Of a stretch of 64,000 nucleotides of DNA, positions 26,408 to 36,052 are shown piece by piece. Each line of letters starts with the position of its first letter. Position 1 is the stretch's first letter. Origin of the DNA: Janthinobacterium silvisoli (GTDB lineage Bacteria > Pseudomonadota > Gammaproteobacteria > Burkholderiales > Burkholderiaceae_D); the NCBI RefSeq assembly GCF_014200725.1, contig NZ_JACHCL010000001.1, forward strand, positions 1,550,001-1,614,000, written 5' to 3'. A program made the translations under genes and the position numbers. The notes beneath the pieces are model-generated. The model had not been told where the DNA came from. It did no database searches and saw nothing but the letters and a program-made list of their open reading frames with translations.

Positions 26408-28132
26408 TTATTTCTTGGCTGCCTGCACCTGGTCCAGCGCACGCGCCGTGACGAATTCAGGGCGGATATCGTTCGGCACCGCCTTCATCTTGTCGAGCGC
26501 CACCTGCACTTCCGGACGGATCACCACGTACTTGGCCATCAGCTCTTTCGCACGCGCATAATCACCGGTCGCTTCGATGGTCAAAAATTCGCGGTCCAGG
26601 TCCATCACGGCCTGCTTGATCTTGGAAAAATCGACGCCAAACTTGCCGTCGCCCAGCGACACGAAACCGCCCTTGTCGAGGATGTAGTTGAGCTGGATCG
26701 CCATGCCGCGCGCATGCGAATCGGTCAGGCCGAAATGCAGGGTGCGGAAACCCGAGGCGAGGAAGGTGTTGTACAGCTTGCGCTCGGCCACGTCGCCCTG
26801 GCCCAGGGTATCGTTCAACTGGCCCTTGTCCATCATGTAGCGCAGCGCGTACAGGCCGGTGATGTCGGCCTTGGCTTCTTCGATGGTGGAATAGGTTTCC
26901 TTCAAGTCCTGGCGCGGCGTCGATGCCTTGCCATCGATCTGCGTGGCGTGCGGGCCCAGGCCGTGCATGATTTCATGCGCGAGGATGTGCGTGAAGAAGG
27001 AATTGAAATCCACGTCCTGCTGCGCTTCGGGCGTCAGCACCAGCTTGGAGATCGGCGTCAGGGTGGCCTTGAATTTGGCTTCCTGCACGTTCTTCAGCAT
27101 CACGCGCTTGGAGCCGCGCGCGCTGATGATGCGCTCGTCGTTGGGCAGGTTGTAGGCAGCCGTCTGCACCGCCATATTGCCATCGCCAGCGCCATACACC
27201 TGGTTGACCACCACCATCGGCGCCAGCGCGCCCACTTTCGGGTTGCGGTATTGCGCGTCCAGCGGCAGGTTGTCTTCCAGCTCCTGCATATGCTTGGCGA
27301 AGAAGTTCAGCTTCTGCGTTTCGGCCTGGTCGCGGATATTCACGTACGCTTCAAACGCCGCCTTGTAGCCGAACAGTTCATCGTTATACGTTTCGTATGG
27401 GCCGATGGTGATGTCGACCGGCGCATCGAGATCCATCCAGGCGAAGTCGGACGGCAGGTAATCGTTGTCGAGGAAAGCCTGGGCGCGCAGGCCAAGGAAT
27501 TTCTTCAGCGAGGCGTTGTCGGTGGCAGCCGCCGCTTCCTTGAGTAGTTTGGCCAGCTGCGTCAATTCTTTCTTGTATTCGTCCGAGTATTTGACGGTGC
27601 GGTACTGGCCATTCTTATCCGCGCGGATGGTGGTGAAAAACCATTGCGCCTGCTGCTTGTCGACTTCCGGCAGACGGTTCATCCAGCTTTCCAGGCTGGC
27701 CTTGCTGGCGCCCTGCGGATAAAAATTGCCCGCTTCCGGCTTTTTTTCGGGGATGGCAATGCCGGCATACGTGGCTGGCATGAACGACTCGTGTCCGTCG
27801 AGTACCGACCACGGTCCCTTGTTGATCCAGAAGTAGTTCAGGCGCGCCTTGCCCAGCGCCGACTTGTCTTTTTTCAGGGCTGCCCACAGCGCTTCATTGC
27901 CAGACCAGCGCTGGCGCAGCTGCAGCACGTCGACCAGCTTGGCCGCTTCGACCAGCCTGGCGATGGCCTTGCGGTCACCGGCCGACAGCTGCGAGGTATC
28001 GGCAGTCAGTGCAACAGGCGCATAACGGGCGCTCATGGCGTTCAATTGCTCGACGGTGGCTGGCGCACTGGTGGCGGCGCAGGCGCTGCCGACGGCGGCC
28101 GCCATCAGCAGGGGGAACAGGATTTTTTTCAT
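26408..28132 (-). CDS. M49-like (dipeptidyl-peptidase III related) zinc peptidase, exported
   Basis: 574 aa from MKKILFPLLM, with a signal peptide (AAAVGSACA|ATS). The zinc site reads ILAHEIMHGLGPH (about residue 390) with EEAKADITGLYAL about 45 residues later, the M49-type second motif (E-x-x-A-D). Classical M49 has HExxGH with six residues; here it is HExxH with the Gly displaced after the second His, as in the bacterial M49 side branch annotated as Zn-dependent hydrolases. It probably trims peptides in the periplasm. The open frame runs upstream to 28405 into the next gene region, which I reject. Single gene with its own terminator. Confidence 0.85.
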   Translation of the reverse strand: MKKILFPLLMAAAVGSACAATSAPATVEQLNAMSARYAPVALTADTSQLSAGDRKAIARLVEAAKLVDVLQLRQRWSGNEALWAALKKDKSALGKARLNYFWINKGPWSVLDGHESFMPATYAGIAIPEKKPEAGNFYPQGASKASLESWMNRLPEVDKQQAQWFFTTIRADKNGQYRTVKYSDEYKKELTQLAKLLKEAAAATDNASLKKFLGLRAQAFLDNDYLPSDFAWMDLDAPVDITIGPYETYNDELFGYKAAFEAYVNIRDQAETQKLNFFAKHMQELEDNLPLDAQYRNPKVGALAPMVVVNQVYGAGDGNMAVQTAAYNLPNDERIISARGSKRVMLKNVQEAKFKATLTPISKLVLTPEAQQDVDFNSFFTHILAHEIMHGLGPHATQIDGKASTPRQDLKETYSTIEEAKADITGLYALRYMMDKGQLNDTLGQGDVAERKLYNTFLASGFRTLHFGLTDSHARGMAIQLNYILDKGGFVSLGDGKFGVDFSKIKQAVMDLDREFLTIEATGDYARAKELMAKYVVIRPEVQVALDKMKAVPNDIRPEFVTARALDQVQAAKK

Positions 28133-28202
28133 GGTGTCTCGGATGTAACCGCTATCTGAACGGTATTGTATAAACAGGCTCGCATTGTAATCCACGCCCG
28201 GA

Positions 28203-29876
28203 TTAAAACGCTTCCCAGGCTTCCTCGGCCGGCTTCGCTGCCGCCGCCTTGGCGGGCAGCTTGCGGACCGGCGCGACGGCATGCAAACGCGACGGCTTAC
28301 CATGTACTCCATCGAGCTTGAAAATGCTGACCACCTGCGCCAGGCTGCTCGCCTGCGCTTCAAGCGAGGCGGCGGCCGATGCCGACTCTTCCACCAGCGC
28401 TGCATTTTTCTGTACCACCTGGTCCATCGCGCCTATCGTGTGGTTCACCTGCTCGATGCCCGACGTCTGTTCCCGGGTGGCCGTACTGATTTCAGCCATG
28501 ATGTCGGTCACGCGCCTGACGCTGTCGACGATATCCTGCATCGTGGCGCCGGCTTCGTCGACCAGGCGGGCGCCCGTATCGACCCGTTCGACGGAGTCGT
28601 CGATCAAGCCCTTGATTTCTTTCGCGGCGGCGGCGGAACGCTGCGCCAGGTTGCGCACTTCGGTCGCCACCACGGCAAAGCCGCGGCCCTGTTCGCCCGC
28701 GCGCGCCGCTTCCACGGCGGCGTTGAGCGCCAGGATATTGGTCTGGAAAGCGATGCTGTCGATCACGCCGATGATGTCGACGATTTTCTTTGACGAGGCA
28801 TTGATGGAGGCCATCGTGTCGACCACTTGCGACACCACCGCGCCGCCCTTGACGGCCACGCCAGAGGCCGACAGCGCCAGCGTATTGGCCTGGTGCGCAT
28901 GGTCTGCATTCTGCTTGACGGTGCTGGTCAATTGCTCCATCGACGATGCCGTTTCCTCGATCGAGGCGGCCTGCTGCTCCGTACGCTGCGACAAGTCCAG
29001 ATTGCCGGCGGCGATTTCACGCGAGTTGGTGGCGATGGTGTGGGTGCCGGCGCGCACTTCGCTGACGATGGCCACCAGGCTGTCGCGCATGCCGCGCATG
29101 GCAAACAGCAGGCTGGAACGGTCGCCTGGTTGGGTCTCGATGGCGACGGCCAGGTTGCCTGCCGCAATATCGCCGGCGATGCTCGCCGCATATTCGGGTT
29201 CGCCGCCCAGCTGGCGCAGCAAGCCGTGGCTGATGCGCCAGGCCGCCAAGGTGCCGATCACGATGGCGCCCAGGCACAGCAGCAGCATGAAGAAGAAAAA
29301 GCTGCGCGCCACGCTGGCGGCGCTGTCGGCTTGTTCCCGGCTCATTTTTTCTTCCAGGTCGATCAGCTTGTTGACGGACGCGAGCCATTCGACAAAAGCC
29401 CCCGCGCCCTGCTGATGCAGCAGGGTCGTTGCCTGCGGCACATCGTCGGCCAGGCGCAGCGCGATCACCTTGGCGATCAGCGACATCGTCTTCGCCTCGC
29501 TGGCTTTGATGCCGGCCAGCGCTGTGCGCTCTTCCGGCGTCACCTGCTGGCCGCTGCCGATGATCTGGTCCAGCGGCGTGGCCGACTGCGCATAATTGTC
29601 GGCCAAGGTTTGAATGCGCGTGATTTCGGGCTGCGCCATGGCCGCATCGCTGGCCAGCACCACGTCGCGCAAGGCGATCGCGCGGTCATGCACGCTGCCG
29701 CGCAAATTGATGGCGTAGCGCTGCCTGACGTTGTTCACGTCGCTTATACTGGTCAGTATGGAATCGATTTTTTGCACCCGGTTGATGCCGAGTGCGGTAA
29801 CGATCAGCAGCAGCAGCAAGACCAGGCCAAATCCCGTGTACAGCCGCGTGCTGATTTTAGTGCTTTGCAATTGCAT
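28203..29876 (-). CDS. Methyl-accepting chemotaxis protein
   Basis: 557 aa, classical Tar-like layout. TM1 is at about 12-32, a periplasmic four-helix-bundle sensor domain covers about 33-188, TM2 ([22 protein letters not shown]) covers about 190-212, then HAMP, then the signalling domain with tip [20 protein letters not shown]. Methylation-type QTEE-like sites flank it ([20 protein letters not shown]). The C-terminus, after a flexible Ala/Lys/Pro linker, ends EEAWEAF, similar to the NWETF pentapeptide that tethers CheR/CheB in enteric receptors. Ligand unknown. No che genes are adjacent. Confidence 0.95.
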   Translation of the reverse strand: MQLQSTKISTRLYTGFGLVLLLLLIVTALGINRVQKIDSILTSISDVNNVRQRYAINLRGSVHDRAIALRDVVLASDAAMAQPEITRIQTLADNYAQSATPLDQIIGSGQQVTPEERTALAGIKASEAKTMSLIAKVIALRLADDVPQATTLLHQQGAGAFVEWLASVNKLIDLEEKMSREQADSAASVARSFFFFMLLLCLGAIVIGTLAAWRISHGLLRQLGGEPEYAASIAGDIAAGNLAVAIETQPGDRSSLLFAMRGMRDSLVAIVSEVRAGTHTIATNSREIAAGNLDLSQRTEQQAASIEETASSMEQLTSTVKQNADHAHQANTLALSASGVAVKGGAVVSQVVDTMASINASSKKIVDIIGVIDSIAFQTNILALNAAVEAARAGEQGRGFAVVATEVRNLAQRSAAAAKEIKGLIDDSVERVDTGARLVDEAGATMQDIVDSVRRVTDIMAEISTATREQTSGIEQVNHTIGAMDQVVQKNAALVEESASAAASLEAQASSLAQVVSIFKLDGVHGKPSRLHAVAPVRKLPAKAAAAKPAEEAWEAF

Positions 29877-29982
29877 CCCTGTTTTCCTAAAAGTTACGCA
29901 GTCCTATAGTTGAACTGTGGAAATAAAAGGAAAATTTAACACGGATGCTGCAATCCTGCCGGGGACGGGCTAAAGTCCCGCT

Positions 29983-30582
29983 TTACCAGACCTTGTACAC
30001 TTGGCCCGTCTGCACGCCTTCCACGCTGCGGCTGTACGCCAGCGCCACGCGGCTGGCCGGCGCCGGTTCGAATCCGTGGAAAAAGGCGCCGTAAGCATCG
30101 AGCGATTCGGTCAATACGGTCGGGCTGACCACGTTGATGCGCAAGCCGCGCGCCAGTTCGACGGCGGCGCCGCGGACAAAACCTTCCACCGCCGAGTTGG
30201 TCATGCTGGCCGCCGTGCCGTAGCGGATCGGCTGGTCGGCCACGATGCCGCTGGTGAGCGTAATCGAGCCGCCGTCGTTCAGGTATTCCTGGGCCACCAG
30301 GGCCACGTTGACCTGGCCCATCAACTTGCTGTTCAGCCCTACCTGGAATTGTTCCGGCGTGAATTCAGCCAGCGGGCCGAAGTGCAGCTTGCCAGCCGTG
30401 ACGACAACGGCATCGACCTTGCCGATGCGCTGGAACAAGGCGCGCACTTGTGCGATATCGCTCATGTCAGCCTGGTGGGCGCCGCTGCTGCTGCCTACTT
30501 CGATGATCTCGTGGCGCTGTGCCAATTCGGTGTTGACTGCCTTGCCGATGGTGCCACTGGCGCCGATGATGACGATTTTCAT
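29983..30582 (-). CDS. Short-chain dehydrogenase/reductase-like protein lacking the Tyr-x3-Lys pair
   Basis: 199 aa. A Rossmann glycine motif GASGTIGKAV opens the protein, with DAVVVTAGKLHFGPL (NAG-like) and GSITLTSGIVADQP (Ser region). In place of Y-x-x-x-K there is RYGTAASMTNSAVEGF, so the usual catalytic lysine is missing. This short, conserved subfamily is widely annotated as short chain dehydrogenase although its chemistry is not proven. It is divergent from a LysR gene (113-bp gap), which probably controls it. Confidence 0.85.
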   Translation of the reverse strand: MKIVIIGASGTIGKAVNTELAQRHEIIEVGSSSGAHQADMSDIAQVRALFQRIGKVDAVVVTAGKLHFGPLAEFTPEQFQVGLNSKLMGQVNVALVAQEYLNDGGSITLTSGIVADQPIRYGTAASMTNSAVEGFVRGAAVELARGLRINVVSPTVLTESLDAYGAFFHGFEPAPASRVALAYSRSVEGVQTGQVYKVW

Positions 30583-30695
30583 GGTGTTTTCCTGTGTGGT
30601 GTTGAACGATGACGCCAGTATGCGCTGCTTCCCAAAAGGAATAAATACGCTAGAATTTACAAGATTACTAATCCACAGTTTGGAATCGAAGCACC

Positions 30696-31610
30696 ATGGA
30701 TAAGCTGCGCAGCATGGAAATCTTTGTCGCCGTGGTCGACCAGGGCAGTTTCACGGCAGCCGCCGACAGCTTCCGCATCTCGCCCGTGATGGTGGGCAAG
30801 CACGTGAAATACCTGGAACAGCGCCTGGGCACGCGTTTGCTGACACGCACTACGCGCCGGCAAAACCTGACGGAAATCGGCCAGCAATATGTGGAGCAGT
30901 GCCGCCAGATTCTGGCCCAGATCGCGGCGGCGGAAACGGGCGCCGAAGCGATGCGGGCCACGCCGCGCGGCAAGCTGAAGATTTCTGCGCCCGTGTCGTT
31001 CGGCAGCGAACGCATCGCGCCGCTGATGGCCGACTATCTGACGGCGTACCCGGACGTGAGCCTGGAACTCAATCTGAATGACCGGATGGTGGACCTGGTG
31101 GAAGAAGGATACGATGCGGCCATCCGCATCGGTGCGCTGGAAGACTCCAGCATGGTGGCGCGGCCATTGCGGCACTACGCGATGGTGATTTGCGCCTCGC
31201 CCGATTACCTGGCCAGACATGGCACGCCGCGCACGCCGGATGAGCTGCTTCAGCACGAATGCGTGGATTTCATGCAGTGGTCGCGCCATATGCGCTGGCG
31301 CCTGTCCGGCAAGGAAGCGCGCCACGATAGCGCCCCCGCCGAGAGCCGCTTCCGTTCCAACAATGGCCAGGCGCTGCGCATGGCTGCCCTGCACGGCTTC
31401 GGCATCGTGATGCAGGCAGAGATACTGCTGGCCGACGATATCGCCGCAGGCACGCTGGTACCGATATTGCAGGACTATGTACCGGCGCCGCGCCTGATGC
31501 ATTTACTGTATCCGCGCGACCGCCAGCCCACGCCCAAGCTGACCACCTTTATCGACTTCATCATGGAACGCTACGGGCCGGTGGTGACACCACCGGCCAC
31601 GCTCACGTAA
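30696..31610 (+). CDS. LysR-family transcriptional regulator
   Basis: 304 aa. An N-terminal winged helix (MEIFVAVVDQGSFTAAADSF... VGKHVKYLEQRLGTRLLTRT) is followed by an effector-binding domain with VSFGSERIAPLMADYLTAYP and LADDIAAGTLVPILQDY. The sequence style places it with the CrgA/PA2877-like subgroup, often divergent from an oxidoreductase gene, as here. It probably controls the SDR gene at 29983-30582 and itself through the 30583-30695 gap. It converges with the efflux operon, 10 bp between stops. Confidence 0.92.
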   Translation: MDKLRSMEIFVAVVDQGSFTAAADSFRISPVMVGKHVKYLEQRLGTRLLTRTTRRQNLTEIGQQYVEQCRQILAQIAAAETGAEAMRATPRGKLKISAPVSFGSERIAPLMADYLTAYPDVSLELNLNDRMVDLVEEGYDAAIRIGALEDSSMVARPLRHYAMVICASPDYLARHGTPRTPDELLQHECVDFMQWSRHMRWRLSGKEARHDSAPAESRFRSNNGQALRMAALHGFGIVMQAEILLADDIAAGTLVPILQDYVPAPRLMHLLYPRDRQPTPKLTTFIDFIMERYGPVVTPPATLT

Positions 31611-31620
31611 CTGGGGCTTC

Positions 31621-33084
31621 TTAGTTCGCCTTGGCCAGCTTGGCCAGTTCGCCTTCAGGCTGCCAGCCGGCGCCCAGCGAACGGGCCACGGCCACCGTCG
31701 CCAGCAGGCGCTGGGTTTTGATCTGCACGGCCGCGCGGTCCGCTGCCAGCGAGCTGCGCTGGGCGTCGGTGACGTCCAGGTAGTTCGAGATGCCGCGCTC
31801 GTAGCGGGTGCGCGCCACCAGGTAGGCACGCGCCGCCGCTTCCTGCGACACGGCTTGCGCATCGCCTTGCAACTGGCGCTGCTCCACGTCGGACAAGGCG
31901 TCTTCCACTTCGCGCAAGGCGGTCAGCAACTTGCTTTCATGGTTGGCCACCGCTTCCGCATAACGGGCTTTCGACAAATCCAGATTCGCTTGATTACGGC
32001 CGCCATCGAAGATCGGCAGCGACAGCGCCAGCGGACCGACGCTGAACTGGCGCGCACCGCCCTGCGCCAGGTCGCGCAGCTTTTCCGAGGCAAAGCCGAA
32101 GCTGCTGGTCAATTGCAGCGATGGATAAAACGCGCCTTCGGCCACGCCCACCTGAGCATTCGCAGCGCGCACGCCGGCCACGCTGGAAATCAGGTCAGGA
32201 CGATGGGCCAGCAGGCTGGCTGGCAAGCCGACAGGAATCGCAGGTGGCAGTGGCAATGCAGCCGGATCGGTAATTACCGTCAATTGCATGGCGGCCGGCG
32301 ACTTACCCGTCAGCGTGGCCAGGCTGTTTTCCAGCAGATTGCGCTGGCGCCTGACTTCATGCAGGTCGGCTTGCGCATTGGCCAGTTCAACCTTGGCGCG
32401 CGCCAGGTCCAGCTCATTGGTCAAGCCGCCGTTAAAGCGCGCCTCGACCAGTTGCAAGGACTCGCGGCGCGTATCGAGTGCACCGTTCAAGATCGCCATT
32501 TCCGCATCCAGGCCGCGCAGCTGCCAGTAATTACTGGCCACTTGCGACGACAGGATCAGCAGCACGCCATCAAGGTCTGCTTGCGCGCCCAGGGCCTGCG
32601 CATCGGCCGCTTCGATCATGCGTTTGACACGGCCCATCAAATCGATTTCATACGACATCGAGACGCCCACTTCCACGTCGTTGCCACTGATGGACTGGCC
32701 GCCAAAGGCCATGCCCTCGGCGGTCTTGGCCGAGCTGTGCGAATTCGAGACCGAGGTGCTGGCGTCGAATCGTGGACGGTCGCTGGCGCGCGCCGTATTG
32801 GTTTGTGCCAAAGCCTGCAACAGGCGCTGGCCTGCCGCTTTCACGCTTGGATTATCGCGCAGCGCGCTTTGTTCCAGGCGGTTCAGGGTCTCGTCGTGGT
32901 AGATGCTCCACCAGTCGGTAGGTAGCTGCGCTTCGCTGGCGGCGCCGGCCGCGTGGCGGAAGCCCATGTCAGCCACATTGGCCGGCGCCTTGAAATCCTG
33001 GCCCACGGTGGTGCAGGCGCTGAGCGCCATCGCCAGCGAGACAGCCAGCGCGATTTTCGTCATGTTCGTGTATGCAGTTTGCAT
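31621..33084 (-). CDS. Outer-membrane efflux lipoprotein (NodT/OprM-type)
   Basis: 487 aa from MQTAYTNMTK, with an AGAGGT ribosome site; the open frame to 33165 overlaps the pump gene. A lipobox LALSAC-type site (AMALSACTT) gives a lipid-anchored N-terminus. Two repeats of the outer-membrane-factor fold are seen: DWWSIYHDETLNRLEQSALRDNPS with LRGLDAEMAILNGAL, then LLAHRPDLISSVAGVRAANA with SLPIFDGGRNQANLDLSKARY. It is the third gene of the efflux operon and should form the exit duct for the EmrAB-like pump. Confidence 0.94.
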   Translation of the reverse strand: MQTAYTNMTKIALAVSLAMALSACTTVGQDFKAPANVADMGFRHAAGAASEAQLPTDWWSIYHDETLNRLEQSALRDNPSVKAAGQRLLQALAQTNTARASDRPRFDASTSVSNSHSSAKTAEGMAFGGQSISGNDVEVGVSMSYEIDLMGRVKRMIEAADAQALGAQADLDGVLLILSSQVASNYWQLRGLDAEMAILNGALDTRRESLQLVEARFNGGLTNELDLARAKVELANAQADLHEVRRQRNLLENSLATLTGKSPAAMQLTVITDPAALPLPPAIPVGLPASLLAHRPDLISSVAGVRAANAQVGVAEGAFYPSLQLTSSFGFASEKLRDLAQGGARQFSVGPLALSLPIFDGGRNQANLDLSKARYAEAVANHESKLLTALREVEDALSDVEQRQLQGDAQAVSQEAAARAYLVARTRYERGISNYLDVTDAQRSSLAADRAAVQIKTQRLLATVAVARSLGAGWQPEGELAKLAKAN

Positions 33085-33113
33085 GATATTACCTCTTGTT
33101 TTTTCAGGGACGG

Positions 33114-34712
33114 TCAATGACCGCCACCACCGCCACCGGGGGCTTTGAGTTTGTCTGCCAGCCACAGGGGCACGATGCAGGCCAGCAGGATGCCACCGAC
33201 GATGAAGAAGCCATCGTTGTAGGCCATCACATAGGCTTCGCGGCGCACGATGCCGTCGATCGCCTGCAAGGCCTGGTTGCCGGCCGTAACCGCATCGGCG
33301 CCCTTGTCCATGAAGGAAGCCGTCAACTGGTCGATGCGCAATTGCGTGGCGCTGGAAAACGAGTTGATCGCCTCGCCCAGGCGCTGCGAGTGGAAATGTT
33401 CACGCGTGCTCAGAGCCGTCGCCAAGAGGGCGATGCCGATCGAGCCACCCAGGTTGCGCGTCATGTTGAACAGGCTCGATGCCGATGGCATGTCTTTCGG
33501 CGCCACGCCTTTCATGGCGAAGTTCGACAGGGTCAGCATCACGAAAGGCTGGCCCAGCGCACGCACCACCTGCGACCACAATAACTGGTCGTAGCCGGTC
33601 GAGGCATCCATATAAGCATTCATCAGGCAGGAGCCGCCAAACAGCAGCAGGCCGAACGAGCACAAAATACGGTTATCCACCGTCGACGACAGCTTGGCAA
33701 CGAAAGGCATGATAAATAGCTGCGGCAAGCCCACCCACATGATGACTTCACCAATCTGCATCGGCGAGTAGCCGGCGATCTGCCCCAGGAACAGCGGCAG
33801 CAAAAAGGCCGAACCATACAAGCCCATGCCCATCACGGCCGACAGCACGGTCGCCACCAGGAAGTTGCGCTGGCCGTACAGCGCCAGGTTGACGAACGGC
33901 TCGGCGCGCGTGGCACTGGTCACTACCCAGCCCAAAATGCCGGCCAGCGCCATGGCGGCAAAGGTGATGATGAAAGCCGAATCGAACCAGTCCTTCGAAT
34001 TTCCCTCTTCCAGGAAGATGGTCAGGCTACCGAGGCCCACGGCCATGCAGAAGATACCCAGCCAGTCGGCTTTCCATAAGGCCTTCAAATTCATCGGTTC
34101 GCGGTCCAGGCCATAGATCATGCCGAGGATCAGCAGCACGCCAGGTACCCAGTTGATGTAAAAGATCGATGGCCAGCCATACAGTTCGCTCAGGTAGCCG
34201 CCCAAGGTCGGGCCCATGGCTGGCGCCAACGTGGCGGTCAGACCGAAGATGGCCATGCCGGTGGAACGCTTCGACGGCGGCAGCTTGAGCATCACCAGCG
34301 TGAACGCCATCGGGATCAGCGCGCCGCCCGTAAAGCCTTGCAGCATGCGGAAGACGATCATGCTTTCCAGGTTCCATGCGGTGCCGCACAGGGTGGAAAA
34401 CAGCAGGAACAAGGTGGTCGTGCCTATCATGTAGGCGCGCAGGCTGAACACGCGCACCATCAGCGCGGTGAGCGGGATAACGATAATCTCGGCCACCAGG
34501 TAGGCCGTGGAAATCCACGAACCCTCTTCCTGGGTGGCCGATAGCGAGCCAAGGATATCCTTGAGCGAAGAGTTGGTGATCTGGATGTCGAGCACCGCCA
34601 TGAAGGCGCCCAGCATGCCGGCGGCGACCGCCAGCCAGGTACGCCCGGAGACTTTCTCGCTGATCACGGGAAACGCTGGCGGTTTCGCCAGTGTGTTGGA
34701 GGAGCTGCTCAT
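33114..34712 (-). CDS. DHA2-family MFS multidrug exporter (EmrB-like)
   Basis: 532 aa with about 14 membrane segments, as in the DHA2/EmrB-QacA family. Motifs: AVLDIQITNSSLKDI (motif D1-like), GSWISTAYLVAEIIVIPL, MLQGFTGGALIPMAFTL (motif C region) and the YGWPSIFYINWVPG loop. The C-terminus is a short Gly run ending in His (GGGGGH), an oddity of low complexity. It starts 6 bp after emrA-like stop and precedes the outer-membrane factor by 29 bp. Substrates unknown; the family exports hydrophobic toxic compounds. Confidence 0.94.
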   Translation of the reverse strand: MSSSSNTLAKPPAFPVISEKVSGRTWLAVAAGMLGAFMAVLDIQITNSSLKDILGSLSATQEEGSWISTAYLVAEIIVIPLTALMVRVFSLRAYMIGTTTLFLLFSTLCGTAWNLESMIVFRMLQGFTGGALIPMAFTLVMLKLPPSKRSTGMAIFGLTATLAPAMGPTLGGYLSELYGWPSIFYINWVPGVLLILGMIYGLDREPMNLKALWKADWLGIFCMAVGLGSLTIFLEEGNSKDWFDSAFIITFAAMALAGILGWVVTSATRAEPFVNLALYGQRNFLVATVLSAVMGMGLYGSAFLLPLFLGQIAGYSPMQIGEVIMWVGLPQLFIMPFVAKLSSTVDNRILCSFGLLLFGGSCLMNAYMDASTGYDQLLWSQVVRALGQPFVMLTLSNFAMKGVAPKDMPSASSLFNMTRNLGGSIGIALLATALSTREHFHSQRLGEAINSFSSATQLRIDQLTASFMDKGADAVTAGNQALQAIDGIVRREAYVMAYNDGFFIVGGILLACIVPLWLADKLKAPGGGGGGH

Positions 34713-34718
34713 GGCACG

Positions 34719-35915
34719 TTAGCGGGCGGCGGTCTGGGCAGGGGCAGCCTGGCCGGCGGTCTTGTCGATACCAGGCTGGTTGATTTCCACTTCGGCGATC
34801 ACCGACATGCCGGGTACCAGGCGGCCGTTGAGGGCCTTGATATCTTCCGGCTTGAAGACGATCTTCACGGGCACGCGCTGCACGATCTTGGTGAAGTTAC
34901 CGGTCGCATTATCGGCTGGCAGCAGCGCGAACTGCGCGCCCGATGCCGGTGCGAAGCTGTCGACGGTGCCGATCAGCTTTTTGCCTGGCATGGCGTCGAC
35001 GCTCACGTGCACGCTCTGGCCGCGATGCAGGTCGGCCAATTGCGTTTCCTTGAAGTTGGCAGTGACCCATACATTGTCTTGCACGATGGCCGTCAATTGC
35101 TGGCCAGGCTGCACGCGCATACCCGTTTCCACGTTACGCTTGCCGATACGGCCCGAGACAGGCGCGAGAATGCGGTTGTATTGCAGTTGCTGTTCCGCGT
35201 CTTTCAATTGCACGCGCAGCACGGCTACTTGCGCCTTGGCCACGTCGCGCGCAGCCAGGGCGGCGCCGATCTGCGCCTTGGCGGCGACAGCGCTGTCGCG
35301 GCGGGCGGCCAGGTCAGCCACGGCGCTGGAGCGGGCCGCATTGGCTGCATCCACTTCCGCTTTCGAGACGGCTTTCATCTGGCTGGTGTACAACTGGCCA
35401 TAACGGTCGGCATCCTGTTTCGCGCGCAGCAATTGCGCATCGGCCTGGGCGATCTGGGCCTGGGCGCCGCTCGCTTGCGCCTGGGCTTGTGCGATCTGCG
35501 CATCGGCCTGCATCACTTGCTGTTCCGCGCTGGCGATCTGCGCCGTGATTTGTTCCGTCTTCACGCGCTGGTCGAATGGATCGAGTTCGGCAATCACGTC
35601 GCCCTCTTTCACCAGTTGATTGTCGTCAATAAACACCTTGGTGACGACGCCGGAAATACGCGCCGATACGGGATGCACGTGGCCGGAAACATAGGCGTTT
35701 TCCGTTTCCACAAAGTAATGACTGCGGTACCACATGCGCGCGCCGGCGCCCAGCGCGACCAGCACGATCAGGCCGGCGATGATTTTCACGCGGTTATTCG
35801 GTGCGGGGCTGGCGGCAGCGGCGGGCGCGGACGGTGCGGCAGGGGCCGCGGTGGGGGCCGTTGGGGGAACGGCGCTAAGCGCCTTTTGTTCTTCTTGGCC
35901 AGGCTGGTTGGACAT
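34719..35915 (-). CDS. HlyD/EmrA-type membrane fusion protein
   Basis: 398 aa. The N-terminal 45 residues are Ala/Pro-rich cytoplasmic sequence, followed by one membrane segment (VKIIAGLIVLVALGAGARMW). Residues about 70-110 hold the first lipoyl half (YVSGHVHPVSARISGVVTKV), a long alpha-hairpin rich in Ala/Gln (about 130-240) follows, then the second half (ILAPVSGRIGKRNVETGMRV). It links the DHA2 pump to the outer-membrane factor. It is first in the operon, with GGAG 6 bases before the ATG. Two palindromes sit between it and the divergent tetR gene. Confidence 0.94.
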   Translation of the reverse strand: MSNQPGQEEQKALSAVPPTAPTAAPAAPSAPAAAASPAPNNRVKIIAGLIVLVALGAGARMWYRSHYFVETENAYVSGHVHPVSARISGVVTKVFIDDNQLVKEGDVIAELDPFDQRVKTEQITAQIASAEQQVMQADAQIAQAQAQASGAQAQIAQADAQLLRAKQDADRYGQLYTSQMKAVSKAEVDAANAARSSAVADLAARRDSAVAAKAQIGAALAARDVAKAQVAVLRVQLKDAEQQLQYNRILAPVSGRIGKRNVETGMRVQPGQQLTAIVQDNVWVTANFKETQLADLHRGQSVHVSVDAMPGKKLIGTVDSFAPASGAQFALLPADNATGNFTKIVQRVPVKIVFKPEDIKALNGRLVPGMSVIAEVEINQPGIDKTAGQAAPAQTAAR

Positions 35916-35928
35916 ACTGCGCTCCGAA

Positions 35929-35950
35929 AATGAAATGATGTAGGTTCATT
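35929..35950. promoter_or_regulatory. Candidate TetR operator 1
   Basis: AATGAA-N10-TTCATT palindrome, 14 bp upstream of the HlyD-like start and overlapping its leader. It has the same half-site as operator 2. Confidence 0.5.
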
Positions 35951-35977
35951 ATTGGACAAAGGAAAGCGCTTGTCAAG

Positions 35978-36001
35978 AAATGAAACGATTGCATTTCATT
36001 T
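35978..36001. promoter_or_regulatory. Candidate TetR operator 2
   Basis: Perfect palindrome AAATGAAA-N8-TTTCATTT in the divergent gap between efflux operon and tetR. Confidence 0.6.
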
Positions 36002-36052
36002 TAATTTGCACTACAGTGTTAGTCATCACTCACCAACCAAGAGACCCCGAAC

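Noticed and set aside
28133..28405. Extension of the M49-like peptidase frame into the chemoreceptor gene
   Set aside because: Signal peptide and start at 28132 are clear; the upstream part is an out-of-frame reading of the chemoreceptor C-terminus.
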